This document shows positions 1 to 5,917 of a stretch of DNA of 7,451 nucleotides, in pieces (position 1 is the first letter of the stretch; each line of letters starts with the position of its first letter). Position numbers and translations under genes: made by a program. The notes under the pieces were generated by a model, which made no database searches, was not told the DNA's origin, and was given only the letters and a program-made list of their open reading frames with translations. The DNA comes from Oscillospiraceae bacterium (GTDB lineage: Bacteria; Bacillota; Clostridia; Oscillospirales; Ruminococcaceae), in the NCBI GenBank assembly GCA_029068025.1, contig JAIEDJ010000130.1, positions 1-7,451 on the forward strand, in the 5' to 3' direction.

Positions 1-196
1 ATACGCAGCAAAGGCACTTTTGCCAAGAGCAACATTATAAACACGCAGTAAAGCGCCTAAGCAAAGATCAACAATTAAATACGCAGGAGAAATTTCAAAA
101 AGCGGTTCCACGCGGCGGAGCGAAACGAAGTGAAGCGTAGCCGTGGGGGATCGGCTAGGCGGGCGTAGCCCGCCGGTTTTGAAATTTCTTTAAAAT
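1..196 (+). repeat. Intergenic structured repeat module, copy 1 (upstream of ntpE)
   Basis: No coding region is visible in bases 1-207. The stretch aligns base for base with 4021-4239 upstream of ntpD at both ends: ATACGC..AAAGG, CATTATAAACACGCAG and AGATCAACAATTAA on the left, and TTTTGAAATTT followed by T-rich sequence and AAATAAGGAG on the right. Inside are two tandem units of about 40 bases (1-40 and 41-78) and a partial third (79-100), all starting A(T/C)ACGCAG. A basal inverted repeat follows (GAAATTTCAAAA 89-100 with TTTTGAAATTTC 177-188), enclosing smaller hairpins. The window begins inside the module, so its left boundary is unknown. It could be a MITE-like non-coding repeat or a regulatory leader duplicated within the operon. 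The repetition is seen directly; the function is not known. Confidence 0.75.
88..189 (+). promoter_or_regulatory. Nested hairpin leader immediately before ntpE
   Basis: A perfect 12-bp inverted repeat (GAAATTTCAAAA 89-100 / TTTTGAAATTTC 177-188, extendable by A88-T189) closes a region holding two inner stems. One is CCACG 108-112 with CGTGG 142-146, around a purine-rich loop. The other is the very stable GGCGGGC-GTA-GCCCGCC at 158-174. The basal stem is followed by a short T run and then the ntpE ribosome site, so it sits where an attenuator, RNA-processing site or stability element would. The stems are seen in sequence; folding in vivo and any regulatory role are inferred. Confidence 0.55.
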
Positions 197-207
197 AAGG
201 AGATTAT

Positions 208-777
208 ATGGCTGTTGATAAGAGTGAGATGTTCCGTGCTGCTATTAACAAGCAGGCGGACGATGAGATAGCGGAGCTTACCGCAAAGCTCCGTGCCAAG
301 AAGAACGCCGCGGGCAAGGCGAAGGCGGAGCTTGCCGTAAGAGAGGAGCTTGCAGCCGTCCACGCGGAGCAGAACGCCGCCGAGACACGGTTCAAGAAAG
401 AGATGTCGCGCTGCGATTTTGAAACGGCGCGTGCTGTGCGCGTTCACCGCAAGGAGCTTATCGACGGGTTCTTCGAGGAGATACGCGGCGATCTTGTGGA
501 GTTTACGAAGTCGACGCAGTACGACGGTTATCTGTGGAACTCCCTCAAGAAGGCGGAGGAAGCGTTCGGAAAGAACTGCGTGATACTCGCGGCGGTGAAG
601 GACGTTTCACGCCTGGTGGGGATCACCAAGCTGGAGGTTCGCGCTGACAATTCCATTCTCATCGGCGGTATCTGCGCACTGGACGAAAAGCGCGGCTTGT
701 TTGCCGATCTTTCGCTGGATAAGGCTCTTGATGACGAGATGGAAGCGTTTTCACAGCGCTCCGAATTAAGATTATAA
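208..777 (+). CDS. ntpE: V-type ATP synthase/ATPase subunit E
   Basis: This is a peripheral stalk subunit of the V/A-type rotary ATPase. It pairs with the small G/H subunit to form the stator that links the A3B3 head to the membrane part. The 189 residues have the family layout. Residues about 3-90 are a long charged helix rich in A, E and K, suited to a coiled coil. Residues about 95-185 form a compact C-terminal domain with the conserved glycine turn (ILIGGI at 150-155) and a final amphipathic helix. Length matches the family (about 185-200). The start is set by AAGGAG at 197-202, five bases before the ATG. The next gene, ntpA, begins 19 bases after the stop. In most V-ATPase operons subunits C and F lie between E and A; here they do not. 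The N-terminal coil is low in diagnostic residues, so the call rests on the C-terminal domain and the neighbours. Confidence 0.9.
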   Translation: MAVDKSEMFRAAINKQADDEIAELTAKLRAKKNAAGKAKAELAVREELAAVHAEQNAAETRFKKEMSRCDFETARAVRVHRKELIDGFFEEIRGDLVEFTKSTQYDGYLWNSLKKAEEAFGKNCVILAAVKDVSRLVGITKLEVRADNSILIGGICALDEKRGLFADLSLDKALDDEMEAFSQRSELRL

Positions 778-796
778 GTTTAAGGAGACTGCTCCA

Positions 797-2545
797 ATGA
801 ATACAATTTATTCGATCAACGGGCCGGTTGTCAAGGCGCAGAAAACGCGCGATTTCTCCATGCTTGAGATGGTGTACGTCGGCGAGAAGCAGCTTATCGG
901 CGAGGTAATCGGCGTTACGGATGAGTTCACCACTATTCAGGTGTATGAGGATACCGCGGGACTTAAGGTCGGCGAGCCGATCACTCCCACGGGTTCTCCC
1001 GTTTGCGCGAATCTCGGCCCCGGGATCATCTCCAATATTTTTGACGGTATCGAGCGTCCGCTGCGCGATATGGTAAAGCTGAACGGCGCGTTTGTTTCGG
1101 AAGGAAACAGCTTGTTCTCGCTTGATACGGATAGGCAGTTTGACGTTACCGTGACCGTTAAGACGGGTCAGCTCGTGAACGGCGGCGATATCTACTGCAC
1201 ATGCCCGGAGACGGCGCTTATCACGCACAAGTGCATGGTGCCGCCGAACGTCTCGGGCGAGGTCGTATATGCCGCGAGAAACGGTCAATACCGCGTGAAT
1301 GATACTATTATAAAGGTCAAGACCGAGGGCGGAGCTGAGGTCGAGCTTACCATGGTTCAGAAGTGGCCGATAAAGCGCAGCAGACCTATTGCGAAGCGTC
1401 TGCCGATCAATCGTCCGCTTATCACGGGTCAGCGCGTTATCGACACTATCATTCCGATAGCAAAGGGCGGTACGGCGGCTATCCCCGGCGGCTTCGGTAC
1501 GGGAAAGACAATGACGCAGCACCAGCTTGCGAAATGGTGCGACGCGGATATTATCGTGTATATCGGCTGCGGCGAGCGCGGAAACGAGATGACGCAGGTT
1601 CTCGAGGAGTTCAGCGAGCTTATCGACCCGAAGTCCAACCGTCCGCTGACCGACAGAACGGTGCTTATCGCCAATACGTCAAATATGCCGGTTGCGGCGC
1701 GTGAAGCGAGTATTTACACCGGTATCACGCTTGCGGAGTATTACCGCGATATGGGCTATCATATCGCTATAATGGCGGATTCCACCTCGCGCTGGGCGGA
1801 GGCGCTGCGCGAGATATCGGGACGTCTGGAGGAAATGCCCGCTGAGGAAGGCTTCCCCGCGTATCTGCCTAGCCGTTTGTCGGAGTTTTACGAGCGTGCC
1901 GGATATGTCGAGAACCTGAACGGCACGGAGGGCAGCGTTACTATCATAGGCGCGGTTTCTCCGCAGGGTTCGGACTTCTCGGAGCCTGTTACACAGAACA
2001 CAAAGCGTTTTGTGCGCTGTTTCTGGGCGCTTGACAAGTCGCTGGCATACGCGCGTCATTATCCGGCTATCGACTGGAATTCAAGCTATTCGGAATATAT
2101 TGAGGATCTGTCGGAGTTTTATACAAGCAAGGTAAGCTCCGATTTTATGAAGCTGCGTCAGCAGATCTCCAATATTTTGCAGGAAGAGAATAAGCTGATG
2201 GAGATCGTGAAGCTGATCGGCGCGGACGTGCTGCCGGACGATCAGAAGCTCGCTATTGAGACCGCGCACGTCGTGCGCGTCGGATTCCTCCAGCAGAACG
2301 CTTATCACAAGGATGATACCTATGTTCCGCTTGAGAAGCAGCGGCTTATGATGAAGGTCATCTGTGAGCTGTATGATTACTCTTTGGATGCGGTCAAGCG
2401 CGGAGTTCCGCTGTCGGACATTATGGCGACAGGTCTGTTTGACAAGGTAGTCAAGATCAAATACGACGTTCCGAACGATAAGCTTAAGAAATTTGATGAA
2501 TATTTCAATGAGATCCGTGAAGAGATCGGCGGCTTGACCGTCTGA
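797..2545 (+). CDS. ntpA: V-type ATP synthase/ATPase catalytic subunit A
   Basis: This is the catalytic subunit of the V1 head, which hydrolyses (or makes) ATP and drives H+ or Na+ transport through the membrane part. It has 582 residues, close to the usual 580-595. The N-terminal beta-barrel starts at residue 1, followed by the A-specific bulge region (about 110-190) that separates A subunits from F-type beta. The Walker A loop is GGFGTGKT at 231-238, with K237 contacting phosphate. The catalytic-glutamate motif GCGERGNEM has E260. The conserved MADSTSRWAEALREISGR block and the EGFPAYLPSRLSEFYERAG block follow. The C-terminal helical domain touches the rotor. AAGGAG at 782-787 lies nine bases before the ATG. 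It forms the 3:3 hexamer with NtpB, whose gene follows after 12 bases. No frameshift or missing active-site residue was seen. The transported ion cannot be told without subunit K. Confidence 0.98.
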   Translation: MNTIYSINGPVVKAQKTRDFSMLEMVYVGEKQLIGEVIGVTDEFTTIQVYEDTAGLKVGEPITPTGSPVCANLGPGIISNIFDGIERPLRDMVKLNGAFVSEGNSLFSLDTDRQFDVTVTVKTGQLVNGGDIYCTCPETALITHKCMVPPNVSGEVVYAARNGQYRVNDTIIKVKTEGGAEVELTMVQKWPIKRSRPIAKRLPINRPLITGQRVIDTIIPIAKGGTAAIPGGFGTGKTMTQHQLAKWCDADIIVYIGCGERGNEMTQVLEEFSELIDPKSNRPLTDRTVLIANTSNMPVAAREASIYTGITLAEYYRDMGYHIAIMADSTSRWAEALREISGRLEEMPAEEGFPAYLPSRLSEFYERAGYVENLNGTEGSVTIIGAVSPQGSDFSEPVTQNTKRFVRCFWALDKSLAYARHYPAIDWNSSYSEYIEDLSEFYTSKVSSDFMKLRQQISNILQEENKLMEIVKLIGADVLPDDQKLAIETAHVVRVGFLQQNAYHKDDTYVPLEKQRLMMKVICELYDYSLDAVKRGVPLSDIMATGLFDKVVKIKYDVPNDKLKKFDEYFNEIREEIGGLTV

Positions 2546-2557
2546 GGAGGGCGCAGA

Positions 2558-3988
2558 ATGAGTTTACAATATGTAGGACTTAAAGATATAAACGGCCCTT
2601 TGGTTGCGCTGGAGGGTGTTGAAGGCGCGGCTTTTGACGAGATCGCGCGTATCCGCATGGACGACGGCACGGAGCGTATAGGGCGCGTTGTCGAGCTTGA
2701 GGGGGATAAGGTCATCCTCCAGGTTTTTGAGGGAACGAACGGTATCTCGCTTAAAAATACGCGCACGATATTCTCGGGCAGACCGCTGGAGATCCCGCTT
2801 GCGGAGGAAATGCTCGGGCGTGTATTTAATGGTGCGGGAAAGCCTATCGACGGGCTTGGCGCGGTATTCCCCGAAAAGATGGGCGACGTCAACGGGCGTT
2901 CGCTGAATCCCGTGGCGCGGAGATATCCGCGTAACTATATCCACACGGGTATTTCTTCGATAGATTCGCTTATGACGCTGATCCGCGGACAGAAGCTGCC
3001 TATTTTCTCGGGCTCGGGTCTGTCGCATAATAAACTGGCGGTGCAGATAGTTAAGCAGGCTAAGCTGACGAGCACGGAAGATAGCTCCGGAGCGAAGGAC
3101 GAAAAGTCCAGAGCGGAAGGAGAATTTGCTATCGTATTTGCGGCAATGGGCGTTCAGAACGACGTTGCGGATTATTTCCGCCGTTCGTTTGTGGAGACGG
3201 GTGCTATAGATCACGTTTGTATGTTTCTGAATCTGTCAAGCGACCCGATCATCGAGCGTCTGCTCACTCCGATGTGTGCGCTGACCGCCGCGGAATATCT
3301 GGCGTTCGAGAAGAATATGCACATTCTCGTTATTATGACGGATATGACCTCGTATGCGGAGGCGCTGCGCGAGTTTTCATCTTCAAAGGGAGAGATCCCC
3401 GGACGTAAGGGCTATCCCGGATATCTGTACTCGAATCTCGCGTCGCTGTATGAGCGTGCGGGAGTTATCGAAGGAAGCACGGGTTCGGTTACACAGATAC
3501 CGATACTCACTATGCCGAACGATGATATCACTCACCCTATTCCCGACCTTACCGCGTACATCACGGAAGGGCAGATAGTTTTCGACCGTGAGCTTGATCA
3601 GAAGGGTATTTATCCGGGTCTGTCGGTGCTGCTGTCGCTGTCGAGACTTATGAAGGACGGTATCGGAGAGGGCTACACGAGATCGGATCACGCGGCGGTG
3701 TCCAATCAGCTTTTCGCGGCTTATGCGAGAGTACAGGACGCGCGTTCGCTGGCTTCCGTTATCGGTGAGGAAGAGCTTTCGGAGATCGACCGCGCTTATA
3801 TGCGATTTGGAAAGCTGTTTGAGGATAATTTCTTAAATCAGGGCTTTGACGAGAACAGATCTATTGATGAAACGCTGGATCTCGGCTGGGATCTGCTGTG
3901 TTCGCTGCCGAAGTCGGAGCTTGACAGAATCGATGAGAAGCTGCTTGACGAGAAGTATGATGCCGACAGGGCGGCAAGGTTTATGTAA
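2558..3988 (+). CDS. ntpB: V-type ATP synthase/ATPase subunit B
   Basis: This is the non-catalytic nucleotide-binding subunit that alternates with A in the head hexamer and lends residues to the catalytic site at the A-B interface. In place of a Walker A loop it has the degenerate B-type loop SGSGLSHNK (151-159), diagnostic for this subunit. Other family blocks are FAIVFAAMGVQNDVADYF, MTDMTSYAEALREFSS, PGRKGYPGYLYSNLASLYER and GEGYTRSDH. R375 in the last block is a candidate arginine finger by analogy with Enterococcus NtpB. At 476 residues it is a little longer than the usual 455-465. The excess appears to be a charged, Ser/Glu/Lys-rich insert at about residues 170-188, just after the nucleotide-binding helix. 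GGAGG at 2546-2550 overlaps the end of ntpA, which suggests translational coupling. A structured 262-base spacer separates it from ntpD. Confidence 0.98.
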   Translation: MSLQYVGLKDINGPLVALEGVEGAAFDEIARIRMDDGTERIGRVVELEGDKVILQVFEGTNGISLKNTRTIFSGRPLEIPLAEEMLGRVFNGAGKPIDGLGAVFPEKMGDVNGRSLNPVARRYPRNYIHTGISSIDSLMTLIRGQKLPIFSGSGLSHNKLAVQIVKQAKLTSTEDSSGAKDEKSRAEGEFAIVFAAMGVQNDVADYFRRSFVETGAIDHVCMFLNLSSDPIIERLLTPMCALTAAEYLAFEKNMHILVIMTDMTSYAEALREFSSSKGEIPGRKGYPGYLYSNLASLYERAGVIEGSTGSVTQIPILTMPNDDITHPIPDLTAYITEGQIVFDRELDQKGIYPGLSVLLSLSRLMKDGIGEGYTRSDHAAVSNQLFAAYARVQDARSLASVIGEEELSEIDRAYMRFGKLFEDNFLNQGFDENRSIDETLDLGWDLLCSLPKSELDRIDEKLLDEKYDADRAARFM

Positions 3989-3991
3989 TTG

Positions 3992-4022
3992 TTGGCTGTA
4001 AGTAATACCGGAGTGCTATTAT
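3992..4022 (+). promoter_or_regulatory. Possible extended -10 promoter upstream of ntpD
   Basis: TGCTATTAT at 4014-4022 matches the extended -10 form TGnTATAAT with one mismatch. A weak TTGGCT at 3992-3997 is the best -35 candidate, but its 19-base spacing is long. If real, it would give ntpD its own transcript starting inside the repeat module. The corresponding position of the first module lies before the window, so conservation cannot be tested here. This is a weak call from motif reading only. Confidence 0.22.
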
Positions 4023-4125
4023 ACGCTTGATAAAGGACTTTCCGGCAGGATCAGCATTATAAACACGCAGAAAAAGCACTGTCAACAAGATCAACAATTA
4101 ATTAGAGCAGTGAATTTCAAAAAGT

Positions 4126-4155
4126 GTCAAAATTTTTCTCAAGAAAAATTTTGAC
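4126..4155 (+). promoter_or_regulatory. Perfect 14-bp A/T-rich hairpin in the ntpB-ntpD spacer
   Basis: GTCAAAATTTTTCT (4126-4139) and AGAAAAATTTTGAC (4142-4155) are exact reverse complements separated by two bases; in RNA the loop would open to about four. It has no counterpart in the module before ntpE, so it is a copy-specific insertion or an alternative inner stem. The 3' flank is not T-rich, so it does not look like a simple terminator. It could be an RNase processing or stability element. Confidence 0.5.
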
Positions 4156-4158
4156 CGG

Positions 4159-4220
4159 TTCGGACTTGGCTGCTAAACGGAACGGAGCGCAGCGAAGTGG
4201 AGTGTGCAGTCAAGTCCGAA
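4159..4220 (+). promoter_or_regulatory. 15-bp GC-rich stem with conserved purine-rich loop, before ntpD
   Basis: TTCGGACTTGGCTGC (4159-4173) pairs with GCAGTCAAGTCCGAA (4206-4220) over 15 positions, with a single G-U wobble. The enclosed loop holds the purine-rich motif (4184-4205, beginning GGAGCG and containing CGAAGTG) that is also found at 117-138 in the other module. It lies just inside the basal A/T stem and about 30 bases before the ntpD start. Pairing is evident from the sequence; a role in setting subunit D levels is speculation. Confidence 0.55.
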
Positions 4221-4250
4221 TTTTGAAATTTTTTTAAATAAGGAGCGGAG

Positions 4251-4868
4251 ATGGCGGAGCAGATTTTTCCTACTAAGGGTAATTTGATAAAGACCAAGCG
4301 GCAGCTCGCCCAAGCCGCTATGGGTTATGAGCTTATGGACAGGAAGCGCAATATTCTTGTGCGTGAGATGGTGACGCTGGTCGATGAGGCGAAGGAACTG
4401 CGTTCAAGTATTGAGAGCACGTATTCCGAGGCGTATAAGTCGCTGGAGCGTGCCAATACGGCTACGGGCTTCGCGTTTGAGCTGGCGCAGACTATTCCCG
4501 TGGAGAATTCGCTTAAGCTGACTGTTAAGAGCGTTATGGGCGTGGAGCTGCCGAAGATCGTTTCCGAGATCGAGCCTCCGACAGAGCCAGCTTATCCGAT
4601 GCACCTTACCAACCCGGCATTTGACGACGCTTTTATGAGCTTCAACAAGGTGAAGGTGTTCACCGTGCGGCTTGCCGAGGTGGAGAACGATATCTACAGG
4701 CTTGCGAACGGTATTATCAAGACGCAGAAGCGTGCTAACGCGCTTAAGAATATCATTATCCCGAAGTTCAGGGAGCAGCTGAAGTTTATTTCAAACGCGC
4801 TTGAGGAGAAGGAACGCGAGGAGTTCTCAAGACAGAAGGTCATCAAGCGCAGGAAGGTTGCTAAATAG
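4251..4868 (+). CDS. ntpD: V-type ATP synthase/ATPase subunit D
   Basis: This is the central rotor shaft of the V/A-type ATPase. One copy per complex reaches into the A3B3 head and, with subunit F, couples ATP turnover to rotation of the membrane ring. The 205 residues fit the family (about 200-230). The N-terminal signature PTKGNLIKTKRQLAQAAMGY (7-26) begins a long helix to about residue 60. A short middle domain follows with LPKIVSEIEPPTEPAYPM, then a long basic C-terminal helix (about 135-190) that forms the antiparallel coiled coil with the first. AAGGAG at 4240-4245, five bases before the ATG, fixes the start. It is the last gene of the operon, since a strong terminator follows within a few bases. 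Separation from ntpB by a structured 262-base spacer is unusual and could allow independent tuning. Confidence 0.95.
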   Translation: MAEQIFPTKGNLIKTKRQLAQAAMGYELMDRKRNILVREMVTLVDEAKELRSSIESTYSEAYKSLERANTATGFAFELAQTIPVENSLKLTVKSVMGVELPKIVSEIEPPTEPAYPMHLTNPAFDDAFMSFNKVKVFTVRLAEVENDIYRLANGIIKTQKRANALKNIIIPKFREQLKFISNALEEKEREEFSRQKVIKRRKVAK

Positions 4869-4872
4869 TAAT

Positions 4873-4917
4873 TTGTCGCACTCGTTGCTCATGGCGGGTG
4901 CGATAATTTTTATTTTT
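4873..4917 (+). terminator. Intrinsic terminator of the V-ATPase operon
   Basis: TTGTCGCACTCG (4873-4884) pairs with CGGGTGCGATAA (4895-4906) over 12 positions including two G-U pairs, with a 10-base loop. It is followed by a T-rich tract at 4907-4917. It starts five bases after the ntpD stop, which marks ntpD as the operon end. Confidence 0.85.
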
Positions 4918-4984
4918 CTGTAATATTCTTCTGTACAAGTTCATAGATTATGGACAAAGAATACTGTGATTCGGAGGAATGATT

Positions 4985-5710
4985 ATGAAGATCAACAAAA
5001 AATCAATAAAGCTAACCGCATCCATCGTTTGCTGCTTTGTGGCGCTGGCAATTTGCGCGCGGTTTACCGAGCGCGCTCTCCCGACTTCCGCAACGCCGTC
5101 CGACAAGCCCATAGTGGTGCTTGACGCGGGGCACGGCGGATTGGATTCCGGTGCGGTCGGAGTGACCGGCGTTCTCGAAAAGAATATTAACCTGTCGATC
5201 GTGCTCACTTTGCGCGATATGTTGGAGATGTCGGGATTTCAGGTGGTGCTGACTCGCAGTGAGGATATCTCGATCTATGATCCCGGTATTGAGGGAATAC
5301 GCAACCAGAAGCTGAACGATATGAATAACCGTCTGAAGATCATTCAGAGCTATCCCGACAGCATATTCTTGTGCATACATCAGAACAACTTCACTGATCC
5401 GAAGTATTTCGGCGGGCAGATGTTCTACAATAACAACAATCCCAACAACCGCACCCTGGCGCAGATCATGCAGAACAAGTTCGCGGTGCTCCAGCCGGGC
5501 AACGACCGCGAGATCAAGCTCTCGGGCAGCGAGCTGTTTCTGCTGAAATCAAATCCGAATCCCTCGCTGATGATCGAGTGCGGATTCTTGTCCAATCCCG
5601 ATGAGGAAGCAAAGCTCGCTACATGGGAGTATCAGCAGAAGGTGGCGTTTACGATCTACGGCGGACTGATGGAGTATCTGGACGCGGTTACTCCTAAAGT
5701 GCAGGGTTAA
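4985..5710 (+). CDS. cwlD: Membrane-anchored N-acetylmuramoyl-L-alanine amidase, CwlD-like
   Basis: This is a zinc amidase (Amidase_3 fold) that cuts the bond between N-acetylmuramic acid and L-alanine in peptidoglycan. An N-terminal hydrophobic segment (about residues 7-27) would anchor it or export it, with the catalytic domain outside. Numbered from the ATG at 4985 (241 residues), metal and catalytic candidates are H50 in LDAGHGG, E65 in LEKN, H132 in LCIHQN and E198 in MIECGFLSNP. Size, single-domain layout, lack of binding repeats and the YQQKVAFTIYGGL end match Bacillus/Clostridium CwlD, the spore-cortex amidase that helps make muramic-delta-lactam. Whether this organism sporulates is not shown here. 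An ATG at 4979 also exists, but GGAGGA (4973-4978) abuts it directly; the ATG at 4985 has proper spacing and is preferred. It is probably transcribed apart from ntpD, because a terminator lies between them. Confidence 0.9.
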   Translation: MKINKKSIKLTASIVCCFVALAICARFTERALPTSATPSDKPIVVLDAGHGGLDSGAVGVTGVLEKNINLSIVLTLRDMLEMSGFQVVLTRSEDISIYDPGIEGIRNQKLNDMNNRLKIIQSYPDSIFLCIHQNNFTDPKYFGGQMFYNNNNPNNRTLAQIMQNKFAVLQPGNDREIKLSGSELFLLKSNPNPSLMIECGFLSNPDEEAKLATWEYQQKVAFTIYGGLMEYLDAVTPKVQG

Positions 5711-5720
5711 TTACATAGAA

Positions 5721-5749
5721 ATCCCCGGAAGCAGGTTGCTTCCGGGGAT
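5721..5749. terminator. Perfect 13-bp hairpin, shared bidirectional terminator
   Basis: ATCCCCGGAAGCA (5721-5733) and TGCTTCCGGGGAT (5737-5749) are exact reverse complements around a GGT loop, flanked by short GAAA and TATTTC stretches. It lies 10 bases after the amidase stop and 6 bases after the stop of the convergent 53-residue gene, so it can end transcripts from both sides. The T tracts are short, so efficiency is uncertain. Confidence 0.75.
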
Positions 5750-5755
5750 ATTTCA

Positions 5756-5917
5756 TCAAGTATTGTCTTTTTTCATGCTCTCAAGGATCCGGCGCTTCTC
5801 CTCGCGGGCTTCGGCTTCCAGTCTTCTGATCTCTGCCCATCTTTCTTCTGATGTCATATTTTTTACCCAATCGGGAATGATCACCCTGTCGTCGATAAAA
5901 TATTCCTTTTCAGCCAT
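5756..5917 (-). CDS. Small charged protein (53 aa), unknown function, coupled to JAB-motif gene
   Basis: This is a 53-residue open frame that starts MAEKEYFIDDRVIIPDWVKN and ends SMKKDNT. It has a short beta/turn-like N-terminus with a D-D-R-V-I-I-P-D-W motif, then from about residue 22 a single strongly charged helix (MTSEERWAEIRRLEAEAREE and onward) suited to a coiled coil. There is no signal peptide or membrane segment. GAGGAGG nine bases before the ATG is a strong ribosome site located in the end of the upstream gene, whose stop overlaps this start by eight bases (ATGGCTGA). That argues for real, coupled translation. A terminator hairpin follows six bases after its stop. It recalls small conserved hypothetical proteins of gut Firmicutes, but no function is recognised. 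A partner or antidote role for the JAB protein is only a guess. Confidence 0.72.
   Translation of the reverse strand: MAEKEYFIDDRVIIPDWVKNMTSEERWAEIRRLEAEAREEKRRILESMKKDNT

Larger units (their letters stand above)
4021..4239 (+). repeat. Intergenic structured repeat module, copy 2 (upstream of ntpD)
   Basis: This is the second copy of the module found before ntpE. It starts ATACGC and has tandem units at 4021-4062 and 4063-4101 plus a partial third from 4102. It then has the basal arm AATTTCAAAA 4113-4122 with TTTTGAAATT 4221-4230, followed by a T run and the same AAATAAGGAG before the next ATG. It is about 23 bases longer than copy 1, largely because of an extra A/T-rich hairpin. The inner GC-rich stem differs in sequence from copy 1, although the loop motif at 4184-4205 is kept. 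No open frame of note lies in 3989-4250. The arrangement breaks the otherwise tight gene spacing of the operon. Confidence 0.75.

Noticed and set aside
1..100. CRISPR array or IS end
   Set aside because: The units are degenerate, tandem without unique spacers, and there is no cas gene, transposase or target-site duplication in view.
659..1522. 287-codon open frame on the - strand opposite ntpA
   Set aside because: It lies wholly antisense to conserved ATPase sequence, is rich in Arg/Leu/His as expected of a mirror frame in GC-rich coding DNA, and has no recognisable domain.
2377..3214. Long - strand open frames opposite ntpA/ntpB (171 and 216 codons)
   Set aside because: They are mirror frames of conserved ntpA/ntpB codons with low-complexity Ser/Pro- or Arg-rich translations and no family signature.
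4921..4972. Promoter for the amidase gene
   Set aside because: Pieces such as AATACT and TGTACA occur, but no pair has acceptable spacing; a sporulation-sigma promoter cannot be judged by eye.
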